A stretch of DNA of 64,000 bases from Acridotheres tristis (GCA_037013685.1 CM072919.1:53438116-53502115); one strand, 5' to 3'. Positions 35,222 to 48,500 are shown, counted from the stretch's first letter. The notes: generated from the sequence alone by a model not told the origin. Made by a program: numbers and translations.

Positions 35222-35745
35222 CTTGGCCCCTATACCGAGACCTGGGCAACACCACTGATGACAGTTTTTCCAGAAGAAGGCTGTGGGAAGGTGTGTCAAA
35301 GATTTTACTAAAGTCCAGGTAGAAACATCCACAGCCTTTCCCTCATCCACTGAATGTGTTATCCTGCCACAGAAGGAGATCAGACTGGTCAAGCCAAACC
35401 TGCCTTTCACAAACCCCTGCTGGCTGGGTCTGAGCCCTTGGTTGACCTGTACATGTTATGTGATGGCACTCAGGATGATTTGCTCCATGATCTTCCCTAG
35501 CACCAAGGTCAGGTTTAGTCCCTGTAGTCCCCTGTATCCTTCTTCCAGCCCTTCTCATAGATGGACGCTACATTTGCCAACTTCCAATCAACTGGAACCT
35601 CCCCATTTTAGCCGGGACCACTGGTAAACAATGGAGAGTGGTCAGGGAGCACTCCCACCACCTCCCTCAGTCAGTTTTCTGATAGTCATGTTTGCATTTG
35701 TATGATGATTATCAGTACTCCTTGAAATATCACTGAATCCTGGGG
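35222..35745 (-). mobile_element. Long CR1 fragment, reverse orientation, part 2
   Basis: Resumes the CR1 exactly where part 1 stopped. Landmarks are 'cttggcccctataccgagacctgggcaacaccactgatgac', 'cagaagaaggctgtgggaaggtgtgtcaaagattttactaaagtccaggtagaaacatccacagcctttccctcatccac', 'cctgcctttcacaaacccctgctggctgggtctgagc', 'gatggcactcaggatgatttgctccatgatcttccctagcacc' and 'ccaatcaactggaacctccccattttagccgggac'. A short segment expected between 'aacaccactgatgac' and 'agtttttccag' is missing, so there is an internal deletion near 35257. The match fades at about 35700-35745. The region encodes, in reverse, broken parts of the CR1 reverse transcriptase. Confidence 0.92.
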
Positions 35746-35855
35746 CCCAGGGTACCACTCTGCCAGGTTGTAGATAGGAAGAGTCTATTGCTGAGCATGA
35801 AGTAAAGTACAGCAAATGAGTAACATAAAAACAGATATTGGACAGCAATGGTCAG

Positions 35856-36384
35856 TGTGTATACTGCCTCTGGATGGGACTGAGTTAATTTTTTTCTCAT
35901 CGAAGTTCTTATAAGGGTTGGGACCAAAAGGGTGTTGAAGGCACAGTGGTTTAGCTGTTCTGAAGAGCATTTACACAGCATCAAAGCCTTCTCTGGATCT
36001 CACTCTGAGCCCCTAGGATAGATTGGGAAGGAAAAAAATCAGGCAGATGATCTGAACAAGCTGAAAGTATACTCCATGTCATACATCATGCTCAGCAGTA
36101 CAGAGGGAAAAGACAGGATATTAGGGAGGGTTAGCCATCTTTTACTCAAAAGTTCCCAGGACACCTCTCTGCCCCTGGGAGGTGCACCATTCGTTTTGCT
36201 TTGTTTACTTTTTCTCTTCTTTCCCTTCCTCTTCAAAAGTTAACAAATTTTGTCTTGTCCCATAAATTTTTTTGTTTTTACTCATCCTTTCTTCTTTCCC
36301 CATCCCACTATGTGATGGGTGATGGGGAGAAGTGACCAGGAGTCTGTGGAGTCCCTAACTGTCTCCTGGGGTTAGCCCCCAACA
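35856..36384 (+). mobile_element. ERVL-like solo LTR, about 529 bp, forward
   Basis: This matches, in order, landmarks of a common avian ERVL-type LTR: a start like 'tgtgtatactgcctctggatgggactgagttaattt', 'acagcatcaaagccttctctggatctcac', 'tactccatgtcatacatcatgctcagca', 'ggaggtgcaccattcgttttgctttgttt', 'cttctttccccatcccactatgtgatgggtgatggggagaagtgacc', and an end 'ggggttagcccccaaca'. The usual TATA box after 'gctcagca' is lost (here 'gtacagagg') and the poly(A) signal is damaged, so it looks old and inactive. The flanks gtcag and gtatg agree at only 3 of 5 positions, so the target-site duplication is weak and the left boundary is uncertain by a few bases. Family assignment is from recalled consensus. 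Confidence 0.78.
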
Positions 36385-39300
36385 GTATGAAAAGTCAGGC
36401 ACAGTCTTGTAAATAAAAGTGATTTTAAGGGTAATTATGAAAGAGTAAGACTTGTTCTAAACTTCTTAATATTGGCAGGATGCAACTCATTTGTGAGAGT
36501 CATTATGAGAAAGAGCACAGAGATGTTTGAAATCTAATAAGTGGGTGATAAATGTGGAGGGGAGAGCTGGTATGTAAGAGAGTGAGAGTTGAAAAACTAT
36601 TGTGAAGATACTGTGAAGGGCTCTGAAAATAAAATATTTTACTTAAACATCCTATAGGAACAGGAGGGAGTAGAGGGAGATAAAAGAGGGGTGATTTGGT
36701 GAAGTCTGTTGATTGAGAAGAGGAATTTTGCAGGAGGATTCGAAGTGGATACAAGCTGATTCTTCTGTTTCAGTTTCTTCTATTACTATATTCAAAACCT
36801 TGTCCAGCTTCTAACAAGGAAATTTCATACTGTTACTGAACAGACGTAACAACAGAAATCTCTGTGTCTGTAGGACTTATTTCATTTATCAGGTGCTGGG
36901 AACTGATATATCCTTTTGTTTCATAAAGCACAGGGTGAGCTGTGCGCATTATTCACCTTTCATTACTATTTCCACAGATGTCTGTAAGCTCACCCACTAC
37001 CTGACTTAGATGTACAGCATCCTCACACTCAGGTGTAGAAACACAGAAACCAACAGAGAGATTTAGTAAGCTTTTCAGTTAACATGTGCAAACAGAGAGT
37101 AACATCTGGGAAGAAGAACAACAATGAATTTTCATAGCCACTAGAGCATTGCTCGTTCTGTTTAGCCACATGGATCAACCTCACTACCATTCTACATGGC
37201 CAGTGCACTTGAATGCAAAATGCCAAGGATAGCACAGTCCCAACAGTTAAAAAGTGTTTTTCCTCAGCAAGCCATGCACTCGTAGAAGGCTCAAACTGAA
37301 TGCCCTTGTTGGTTTTGCTTGCAAAATTGTGTCATGCAAGCTCACTGGAAAAGGCTGCTGCTGACACTGGAGAGGGGCAGCTTGCAGACTGACTAGCTGG
37401 AGACACCCTGCACACTGAATCCTTTCCCATACATGGATGGAGAGCTGTGCTGCAAGCTCTCCCACACCTGCCAAAAAGAAATAGAGGGAAATCTGTCCCA
37501 TGGGACAGATTGTACAATTTATATTTTTTATTCACAGCTTATGTCAAAGCACCCCCACATTTGGCTTGTGGGGCAGACTGGTCATAGTTGCCTTCTGAAG
37601 TATGCACTCTGGGTGACATGGAATGGCCCAGAGGAGAAGTTGGGCAGGTGGTTTTCGCCTGGAGTGCAAATGTAACACTACAGCTGCTGCAAACCTGGTG
37701 GTCCAGCATGGTACAAGGCAAAGGGGGACAAACACCCTCCATGGTGCAAGCAGAGGCTGAGAGATTCCCAAGAACAGACCTAAACTTCAGAGTCAATGGG
37801 AAGGGAGAACTGTTTCTGATGGACCTGGAGGATTCGGTATAGACAACGTTAAATTTCAGTTAACTGTAAGAAGTTATTGACAACATGGGCAGAAGGAAAT
37901 TCCTTGAAAAGGACTTGCCTGTGTAAACAGATAGTAGGGGGAAAGTTGATGAATTTTAAAAGGAAGGCTACTGTACTTCAGGTTTTAAAATGTTAGTTCC
38001 TCCTTTGAGTTCTGGGAATAATTGTTGTTTTCATGCTGGAAAAAAGAAGTCTTTTGAGATTTTCCACATGCTGACTCCCAAGGCAAGGTACAGGTCTGGG
38101 TCTGGGCAGGTCAAGATCTTGCAGTGCATCTACCCTCTGTGCTTTGCTAGAGAGTCCAAAAGAGATTTTTTGTAAAAAACCCAGTTCTGATAGGATCATA
38201 ATGAGTGTATGGGGTAAAGAAAATCAACTGGCCAAGGGAGGTTCTCAATTCCAGATCGCCCTGGCATTAGCTTTGTTTGATTGGTTGCTGAGGAGTTTTC
38301 AAAATACACTATTGTGTTGGATATGGGTGAAGTTGGACAGCGACAGGTAGGAGCAGGTCTGCCCAAGAAAACTTGTACCCAGTTGTTGTTATAGTAATTC
38401 TGTCTTATCTCCCTGATTAAACACACTTCCCCATGCTAAATACTTGCAGTTTCAAACAGGGTAAAAGAGTGCTGGTAAGACTGAAGTACCAAGATGTCTA
38501 CTTTCATGAGACATGCAAACATCTTTCATACGTATTTATCAATAAATATTTATAGAGGAGAGACAGGTCCTAGCAGGACAATTGGAACAGGATAGCTCTT
38601 CCAGTCTGCAGGAAATAGCTAGAGAGATTAATCAGCAGTAACACCAGTTATTTGTGTAATTGTTTCAGAGTTGTTCTAGTACAAACTAGTACCAGTGTTT
38701 CAGAAATTTTTCTTTTCTTCAGTTGAAATTGCTCACATGCAAAATATACCACTTGACAGAGAGTAGAAGTTGTTCTGTTTACAGTGATTTTAAACAGTGA
38801 TGAGCCACTGAAAAGCATCCTCTTTAACTGTGGCAGAAGGGCACTCTTCCTGCAGAAGGAATGGGTATGGCTTTCTCTGCAAAGAAACCTTTCCTGATAC
38901 TGGAGGCTGTTTTATTCCAGTACATCAAATATCAGCCTGTACAGAAGGTAGGAACTGTTTACTGTACACTGTTATTACTAAATTGTAACAGGACAGAACT
39001 AGAAAATGCTCATCTTAAATTGATTTTGAAGGGCACAATTTCTTCTCACAGTCTTACTGCTCAAATGCCTCTAAATACTGACTGACTGTAGTGCCACACT
39101 TGAAATGCACAAGTTCAGTTGCTTCTTGTAACTCTTGCATAAGCACTAAACAGAAAGAAGTTCTAAAAACGGTGAACACAGCTAAGATCTTAAAGATCTT
39201 GGCAGCTGCTTACTGGGATAGAAATCTTCCACTTCCCACATGTCTGGTCCTCATGTTAAATCTCAGTGACCTTCATAAATTATGTTTTTATAAATTAGCA

Positions 39301-42300
39301 GACAACTTTCAAGAAGGCAGACTGTATGAAAGTATCTCCTTTCTTTTACCTATACGGCTGCATAAAAAAATCCCACCTTTGAGGGAGCATGAGAGGCGTG
39401 TCTGAAGCAACAGCAGGAAACCAGCAACTTTAAAAGTTTTTAAAAGGTTTCCAAGAAAAATGGAAATGTTCATACTGTGCTTTTGCAAGAAAAGTTAACA
39501 GTGTTTCCTGGGTCACTGTTTTGGAAGCAAGTGAAAGGACTTTGGACCCCATTTGTTAGCACCATTGCAGTCATGTAGGGGAACAGATCTTATGACATCA
39601 AGGAAGAGGAGAAAAACTTCAGCAAGAACCATTTCACAGTAAGAACCTTTTCACAGAGATCACGACCAATTAAGGACCATCAGCAATTAGGCAGAATTAG
39701 AACATAGCCTTACATAGGGAGTGCTGAGGAAAATACTTCCTAGCTAACATCCTAGCTAACACTCAGCTGCGGGTTTATGACAAAATGTCACCCAGAAACC
39801 CTGTACAGGGTGGAAATTCTGTGTTTGTATCAAAAATGTTTTAAACGTTTCTGAAGGGCTGGCATTGCATAGTTGGGTTTTTTTCCTGCAAAGCTACCTA
39901 AGGAGAGACAATGACTTTCTTAAGACTTCTTATACCATATAACCCGTCAGTGAATGGCTAAGAAGAAATCTGGGTCAAAATCCATGCATAAATGAAATCC
40001 TGGGAAAGGAAATAGAGTTAATTTAAACAAAAACAGATTTTGCCTCTTCTTTTCTGATGTTCTTCAGTTGCAATAAGGAACATCTATCACAGAGCTGTTC
40101 TGAAGTAAAATCAGTGGCTTATCCCCAAATCTACTTTGACAAGCATCAAAAGAGATGACAAAACAACAAATGCCTTGAGATGGTTCAATGTAGTAGAAAG
40201 GGAAGAAGGTGCATGTTGCATATCAGTTGCAGGACAGCATCTTTTTACATCACAAATCTTGTGTTAGAATGGTCTGGTGGGCATTGTCCACCAAGGTGGT
40301 TAAATTCTAGAGAGTCATTAAAACATGGATTGAGGAAAATCTCCAGAAGAAGCCCACCATGCAGGGAAAAGGCTTCTTCTCTTTAGATGGTGACTGTCTC
40401 ATGGCTGAGACACAGGCCCCCAAATCTATAATCATTATGTGACACACTTGCTCATTCTTCACTGTTTGTTCCCCACTCCTGGAACAGATTTATGACAGGG
40501 GCTCAAATGGGCTGCAGCTCTCCCTCCAGCATGCTGGTGCCTCCCTCCAGCCTTCCCTCCAGCCGGCAGCATGCCTGCACTCCAGACCTCCCTTTTGTGT
40601 GGGAGAGCTCAGCTTGCTCCCAGTGACTAGCTGAAGGCAAGGGGAAGCCTTGCATTTTTGCATGCCAAATGCCTAATACTACATGCTAAATGAGACCTAT
40701 TTTTTATAGGTAGTTCAAAGTCCTGGTATGTGTCACCTAACACAGCCAGCTGCATTGCTCCAATCACTCAGATTCATAGGAAATCTGGGACCTCTCCACC
40801 ACACCATACCAGGACAACAAAAGCCGTTTTCATAGACTTTGGCAACTTTTACGAGGCTGAAATAATCACAAACATTTTGGGGTGTGCCAAAAACTATCCG
40901 ATTCTCATTATAATTCCTCCACAGCATTTAAAATGTTACTTTCAGTCTGTCACATAATGCCTCTTCTAGCAAGTAAAAAAAAAAAACTAATGCGTGTATC
41001 TTTATGTATATGTGAGTTTACATGAAGCAAGTATAGAAGGACAACTAACTACAATCTAATGCTAATGGAGTAGGACATGAGGACTGATTTTTTTTCTTTT
41101 TTTACTTTAAACATCACTATGTACTTCACTCATTTTAAGGGCAATGATTTATGAAAGGAGCCACAGGATGGAAAACAAAATGAGGATCTTTGTACTACTT
41201 CCTTGTACCTCCAATGTGCCCTTTTTTGATGCAGTGGGATGCTTTTCCTGGATTCCATCAGATACAATCATAATATGAATGTAATTTTAATAACTGAAAA
41301 AAAGTTAGAAGTGTAAGATTATAAATCCTTGAACTGATGACAGTATCAGAAAAATTTTTCAAACACCACGGATAGTCAAGTTGCTGCATGTTTTAATCAA
41401 AGGCTTGACACCACTGTGTAAATAACAGATTTTTACCTCCTATTGTGTATGATGTCACATCCAGAAACCTTGGTACAGCATCTGATGTCACCTACCTTTC
41501 CCAAACATACCAGCTTAGTCTCACAAAAGTACCTGTAAAGGACCATTTATTTTTTCCTGTTAGGAGAGAAGCATTGAGAAAAAAGCCTGTAAGACACAAA
41601 GCATACAATGTGTTCTTGCAAGGAAAGATGATATGTGTGATGTCAGCTTACTGAAGAATTACTTGGCAGATGGAGGTGAAACAACAAAACCCGTAAGACT
41701 CAGCTCAAACTTCGGAGGGCCTCGTGGTTAATTGCACTGCAGCTGTCAAGCAGCAGGCCTTGGAACAGCCAAGCCACTTCTTTACACCTCCAGGAATATT
41801 TAATATCTTATTTGTGACTAAAAGTTGTAGTTTATTTACATTTGAATGTTTGCAGCAGTTTCTTTCTTCAATCAAGAAAAATCTGTGCTCAGAATTCCCC
41901 TATAATCTTCACAATTCCCTTGATAACCAGGCAACGTGGTGCAGCTGGACAGAATTTTAAATATGCGTTTCTTATGCCATCTGCATGTTTCCTCTAGCTG
42001 TCTGCCATCCCACATCGCACCAGGTGGGAAGCAGCTAACAGAACTGAGAAAACCTTTCCATTTCTTACATTTTTCATATTTTCACGAGTGATGCAGTAAA
42101 AAACCCAAACCCTTCTTTTGCACTGTATGTCACTGATCACAGAAACACTTTAGTGAAGGTGGAAAACACGTCAGAGGTGTAGATAATGTCTGAACATAAA
42201 AAATGAAAGTCTTTTGTGGAGATTCAAGCCCAGGATACATGTAATAAATTGACTTATCTCTTTCAGTTGTTTCAGATAGATCATACCATAGAAAAAGAGA

Positions 42301-45300
42301 AACTGCAAGACAAATGACTGATATGTCTCTGTTTCTGTGTACTTCTCTGTCAGACCCTACAGAACTGCTGTTCACAGGACCACTCGTCATCAAAAGGGAG
42401 TTTGGGCTCCCTGGGAAAGACACTCAGGTTGTGTCCTTCATTGTAGCATGGTCAACTCTCCTAAAACAGCAATCTTATACACCAGGTGTGATTTGGCTAT
42501 GTTGGTGACTGAACTGCTTTTAACACAGCAGTTCTACAAAGAGTCACACATTTTCTGAGTTAGAGTATTTCTATAAACACTAAATTATGTTTCTAATTTT
42601 TCTAAGACATGGATTATTTCCACTCCTCCCATAGCATAATGAACAAGTGTGGAACCTGTATTCAAAATATGCTTGCAAAACTTCAGCTATCAGTAATGTA
42701 TCTGGATAGATTTAATCTCCAGATATATAATAATGCTTACCAAAAATTATATGATTTTTACAAACACCCTAGTTATGATATTGCAAGAATGATGATTTAT
42801 GATCATGTTTCTCTCAAAAAAGATATCTGACAAAGGATATCTGGCAAGCACAACAGAAGATGGGTGTATTTGTGCTATGATATGGTTTTTTCTAAAATTT
42901 TAACATAATCATGTCTAATCACTTCTTTTGCTTATGCGAAGATTAGATTTTAGGCTGCTTTGGCCCACAGAGACGCCAATTAATGGCTCTGATTTCCATT
43001 GTGAAGCAAAATACACTGGAAAAGCATATGAAAATTGTGATTGGTTCTATGAGTCTTGCATAAGAACCTCAACTTCTGACTTACGCACCTCAACCAATTC
43101 AAAGCGCTGCTTAATACCAGAAGAATCTGACATATTCATTCCCCCATAAGGTCTAGTTTCTTCATCATGGTGGGTCTGTTTTTCATCCAGGTAGCAGCGA
43201 TTGTAAGATTTGTTTCATAGATTCAGAACCAATTTTAGCCAACTGGAACTATGTTTCCTCAACCGACATTTAGTGTAGTGCATCGTCCTATAGGATGCAT
43301 GCCATCTCTTCCCTGACTAATTCATGTTGCAAATAAAATTCAAAGTAAACTACAGTATAGTACCTTTTCATTGATAAGTTTTATGAAAAATACTAAAACA
43401 CAAAATGTACTACAAATAATCCCAGCAAAAAATAAAATTGTTAAGCCAAAGCCTAGAAGCCTGTACAGGAGCAAGAAATTGTCCCTGCTGTGTTTTGATC
43501 ACACTGATTGCACACACTCACACATGCATGCAAACAAAGCGTCAACTCTAGGGGGCAAAGCTACTTAGTGTATGTTTATGTCATTAACTCCCTCGGGAAT
43601 TCAAACCCCTTTGTTGCTTTCAAAAGGGGTTGAGAACAGTTTCCAGATGCTCAAAACTGCCTCAGCTAGGATGATGGAACTTCATACTTTGCTTTTGGTC
43701 CACTTAGGCCATCAAGAGAATTTTCCATTATAAACGTCAAATTAGACCAAATCTTTTCTGAATAGGTGGTGCTAAGAGTTTTCATCTTTAATTTTAAACT
43801 TAATCCATTTTTTTATTATTTAGTTACACTGAAAATGTTAACACAATGTGTAAGCTAGTGAAGACGACTGTAGTCAGTCCCATTTTCATTACTGTAGTTA
43901 TCTATAGACATGGACTTCTAATGTTTCAATTCCATATCAGTTCCCACCAGCAGACCTTCCTGAAGAATATCTCTCCACTAAAAGGGTGGATAAATTTTCA
44001 GGTAGAAGGGCCCATCAGAAAAAGGGGCTCATATTTTTCCTATACACACAGGGCAGGTGATCACCTAGTAAAAGCAACATAATTTGAAAAGAAATGTTTT
44101 GATAGTTTCTGAGATAAGAGAGAAGCAGGAGGTAACATTCTCCTGCCTTCTCCTGTCTTTTCCTGAATCCTGAAGGACCATAAGAACATCTTCAGCTCTG
44201 TTCAGTCCCCTTGCAGCTCTGTACAAATCTTCTTCATATCTCTTACAAATGTGACAATCATTAACCTAGGGGCAGAGAGCACTTTCCTATATTAAGCCAA
44301 TGATAATATAAACAGAAATGGAGAAGACAAGGCCTTAACGAAGTTTAAATGAGGGCCAAAATTCAATGGCCCAACAAGGGAGAAGTAGTGTCTGAATTGA
44401 TTATTTTTCTTGGGATTCTTGCCTTCTTATTGTGATTAATTTTCACACAGATCTTGTCATAGCTGACCAGATTACTACACCACCAGAACTATTGCCACAG
44501 CTTTTTATGTATTTGAAATTTTGTCACCAACATCAGACACTTAGTATGGACAAGCCCTTACATACTGTCTTTAAATGGAGTGACTGGGGCAATAGTGTTT
44601 GTGAAACAATATAAAGAGCAGATTCATTCAGTTCTCCAGCCTTGGCTTATTTTGAACCATTCCCAATAGTTACTTCTTTAATTCAAATTTGAAATGTTAG
44701 AAGAGATACTCTATAGTCTGTTCCAGCTATAAAATCATATTTTCCTTCTCATTCTGAGTGTCTGCAATTGTTCTCTCATAGCGCTTAACCTTTAAAGTCA
44801 GGAGGTCACTTGGAAGCTCTCCAGTCTGAAATGTGAATGTCCATATTTAAAATACAGAAACCCTTTTAAAAGAAGGATGAAGGTATTTTTATTTGAAAGC
44901 CCAGTTTATAATGACTGTTGTCCATCAACCCAGAACTACTTTCTTGCCAGGGATCTTTATTGTTTCTTTCTTATTACGTGGTATAACAACTCTTTGGTAC
45001 TCATTTCCTGAAGAAGATTACTTTTCAGTATCAAACTTCGCCAACAGATCTTTTTTAGGCCAAAGTCTGCAAATCTGCATTGCAATGAAGCAGGGCAGCT
45101 TTCCAGACATTGCTGACTGCAGAGAAAAATCTGATGTTCGTTCTACTGTTTCTTTCCCTGCACATTTACTGCTGATCATGAATGTATGCACTCTGGGCTG
45201 TACTCATCTTAGAGTTTCTTGCAATGAAACACAAAACCAAGAGAAACCTGACTGGTTTTGGGTTTCATTACAAAATTCAAACTCAGCCCCATTTTGTGTG

Positions 45301-45456
45301 AAAGTTTGCTAATATTCTCAATATCTTTGAAATAAAGTGGGTGCACTTGTGACTCAGCTTGGCAGATTTAAGGTGGTGTACTGAAACAGGTATTTGATTT
45401 AAAAAAGGTGCATCAGAATGAGCTAGAGTTAAGGTAAAATTTTAGATGCACCACAG
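36385..45456. other. Unique interval without a recognised gene
   Basis: No repeat family or confident exon was seen. A GC-richer stretch at about 40500-40600 has short overlapping 'cctccctccagc' repeats. A perfect 9-bp-arm hairpin lies at 43604-43631. Open frames of up to 104 codons (39091-39405) and the frame leading to 45312 (139 codons from 44893) have no recognisable domain. Consistent with intron or intergenic DNA. Confidence 0.5.
43604..43631. repeat. Hairpin: 9-bp perfect arms, 10-nt loop
   Basis: aaccccttt, a 10-nt spacer, then aaaggggtt. The G/C core of four pairs makes this stem more stable than typical chance AT stems. No T-run or other terminator context applies in a vertebrate genome. 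The role is unknown. Confidence 0.75.
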
Positions 45457-45540
45457 TAATTTAGGAGTTACTTAGGAGACCCTAAGTAACTTAGGTAACT
45501 TAGGAGTTACTTAAGTAACCCTTATTAACTTAGGAGACAA
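45457..45540. repeat. Cluster of short direct and inverted TTAGGAGTTACTTA repeats
   Basis: Within 84 bp, ttaggagttactta occurs twice (45461-45474 and at about 45501-45514) and cttaggagac/cttaggagaca occurs twice. Between them sits an exact inverted repeat, agttacttagg-agac-cctaagtaact (45466-45491, 11-bp arms, 4-nt loop). A further 'acttaggtaactt' and 'acttaagtaac' continue the same theme. The pattern looks like several rounds of template switching or palindrome-driven duplication. Confidence 0.85.
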
Positions 45541-48500
45541 TTTATCAAAACTAATTTAATCACTTACATATGCTAAACATTTGTAATACAGAGGCCAAAC
45601 TTCCTTTGACCCAACAAATATTAACTATGTTAAATGTAGCAGATTCAATAACAATACAATCATAATCGCAGATTGGGACCTTTGTTGCTTTCTCTCTGTA
45701 GATCATTTCAGCTGTGGCTTTCACCAGCTACTACAACTTCTTGTTTTATTGCCACATATTAAAAATAATATTGTGGATCAATGTGGATAATAACATTGTG
45801 AAAGAAACCTTGTGTTTTCTAAATTTGGCCTGTAGTGTGTAGCTGTGCATCACACTGGAGGACTAGACCTGATGTTACAGTTGGTCCCCTCCATATCCAC
45901 TTCCTTTTATTCATCCTAAATGGACCAATAGTCTGATGGCCAGTGAAGTCCATGGTTGGAAAGAAAATTGACTCCTAATTGCTTTTCTAAGACTCTAGAA
46001 TGGGTCATTCTTCTTGGAGGTCTTAATTAAAAATGTTTTCCTGAGCCTGAGAAACATCGTATCACAAAACCTAATAAATTTTGATGAAAACTCTCAGCTC
46101 AAAGTCACTATTAAAATTTTTTAAGTTATTTTTCAGCGAAATTTTGAATTCCTTGTCAATTACCCACAGAATCACTGTTGCGTGGTCCACAACTACATAA
46201 TCCCAATAAGAAACTTAGATACAAAGGATAATTTTTACAAATTAAGATTATTGGAGAAATTATCTCAAATCTGGGTGTGTAGAGGAAGACATCGTTGCAA
46301 AGTATTTTAGTCACAAGGCTGTGAAGGTAATACATATTTCAGAATAGCTACAATTTCTCTCTGACTGGGCACGTAATTGACACAGTTGTCATATATTTTC
46401 CCCTGTGTTTGATATTTTTATTTCCTTCTGGAAGGGTAAGCAATAAATGAACAGGTCTTGCCATCTGTACTGCTTCTTATCATGTTTTCTTTTTCAAAAA
46501 GCTGATACATTTGTGGTAATTCTAATGTCTTTTATAAAGAACTCAAATCACTTTTACTTCCGTCAACCATCTGTAAACAGTCAGTTCTTTTTTAGTTCTT
46601 TGTTTATTTTTGAGCTATTAAAATGTAATTTTTTTATTATTGTAACATGCTTGAAATCTTTCTTTGGCACCAGATTACAGCCAAATCTTCTGACTGGATA
46701 ATTTTTTAATTTGAAGGATTTTTTTTAAACATAACAGCCTACTTTGCTTAATGCAGGGCAAGGGATGAGAGGTTGAGAATTCTTTAGTCTCACTAGGGGA
46801 CTCATGAATGGTCAATATGAAATTTTTGCATGCCGTTCAGAAGACCTGAGATATTATTTGTAGAAATATGTCACCTGACAAACATACACAAAGAATAAGT
46901 GTTTTCCTGCCCAAATATTAGTACACCTAGTATAACAGCAGAATCATATTTAAAATCTTTCCACATCACCTGAAAAAAATAAAAGAAAATAGATAAAAAA
47001 ACCTCTTCAACAGACTAATACCTTAGTCGGTGGAGTTATTCGTTTAACAGGTCATGTTGCTCAAATGACTCCCCTGTTTTCTTCATGCAGCAGCAGATCA
47101 CAGCACCAGTATTATGCCGTGATGAGCTGAGTACAACCTAATCTGCAATGTAACATTAAGCAAAGTTGCATTAATGTTTTGCGTTCATGGGGACATTGCG
47201 AGATTTGAACAAAACCGGGTACATATCACCATAATGGAGAAGCAAGTGACTTCACATCAAGACTGCCCGCCAAATGAATGATATTAGGCACAATTTTATT
47301 GTTCAGAGCAAGGAACAAGAGAAGCCTTTTGGAACAGAAGGGTTTCTTAAAACTTATGGAAGTAGATTGGTTTTTTCACATTTCAGAAATTACCATATCA
47401 GACTGTCCAAACCAATGTTCCCAAGAGAGGTTTCTCTTCTGTGAGAAATCAGTCACTCCTATCTCTGACTTACTTCAAAAGTGAGCCTTCACAACTGCTC
47501 TGTTCTTCTCAGGTACTTGGCTTTTACTGTGGATACAGCAAATATTTCCTAGCAAGGGAAGTCATTGCACTCCTGACTCCTCTTCCTTTCAGCATGACTT
47601 CTGTCAAGTGGAGCAGTAAGATAGCAGTAAGCAGGTGTCCCTTTTGCTTAGTGCTCTCTTTCACGGTGAAAAATATGGTTCTGGCTTTTACTAGTATTGC
47701 AGGGAGTTTCTCTAACTCCAGCTCTTCCGTGACTAATAAAGTTATCTCACAAGTCAGCCTGCCAAACCCCCAGGACTGGCCGGAGGGTAACCTGCAAGAG
47801 AGATTTTCTTCTTGCAATGGCTCATGAGTTCCCATCTGTTTATAAACCTCTTACACTGCTCGGTAATTTTGTATATGGTGAATGTGCCTCACCAACCTTA
47901 TCATGTCACCTCACAGCCCCTTGTTAACATATGGTTTCTTAAATGTAGATATTCATCTGCTTGGCTTCCCTTAAAGCTACTAGTATAAAAGAAAAAAAAA
48001 AACCTAAATATGAAACAGGTGTCAAAGTGCACCTTGGGATGGATGTATTACAGACACAAAGCATCATCAGACTCCTCAAGATCACATTCTAGAGTTGCTT
48101 TATTATCACCTGGTCATGTGGCGTGCACCTGTGCTCTCATGGTTTTGCAACTGGCTTCAACACAAGAGCTCACCAGATCCAGAAATAGCTTGGGTTTTTT
48201 AACTACTCTTGTGTGTATTATTTTATGTTTTGGTGGGGTTTTTTTCCCTGTGCTGGAGTTTTATGACTCTCAGGGCTTCTGTGTGCATTTATTGTGGTGG
48301 AAGAGAGAATTAAACTCAATTTTTACCCCAAATTGTGTACACATAAAATGAAGGAAAAAAAAAGTAAAGAAAGAAGAAAATGTATGAATGCACTAGCAAA
48401 GCAAAAAGGAGAAGAAATGTCAAAATCAGGCTCACACCCACAGGGAGTGAGATTGTTTGCTAAAAATTGCAATTATCTACTATAGTTCAAAATACCAACA

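Noticed and set aside
44893..45312. 139-codon forward frame as a possible gene
   Set aside because: No recognisable motif, no splice or promoter context, and composition like the surroundings; long frames of this size are expected a few times in 64 kb.
47441..47835. Overlapping 128-codon forward and 103-codon reverse frames
   Set aside because: Neither shows a known domain, and mutual overlap in opposite directions is typical of chance openness.
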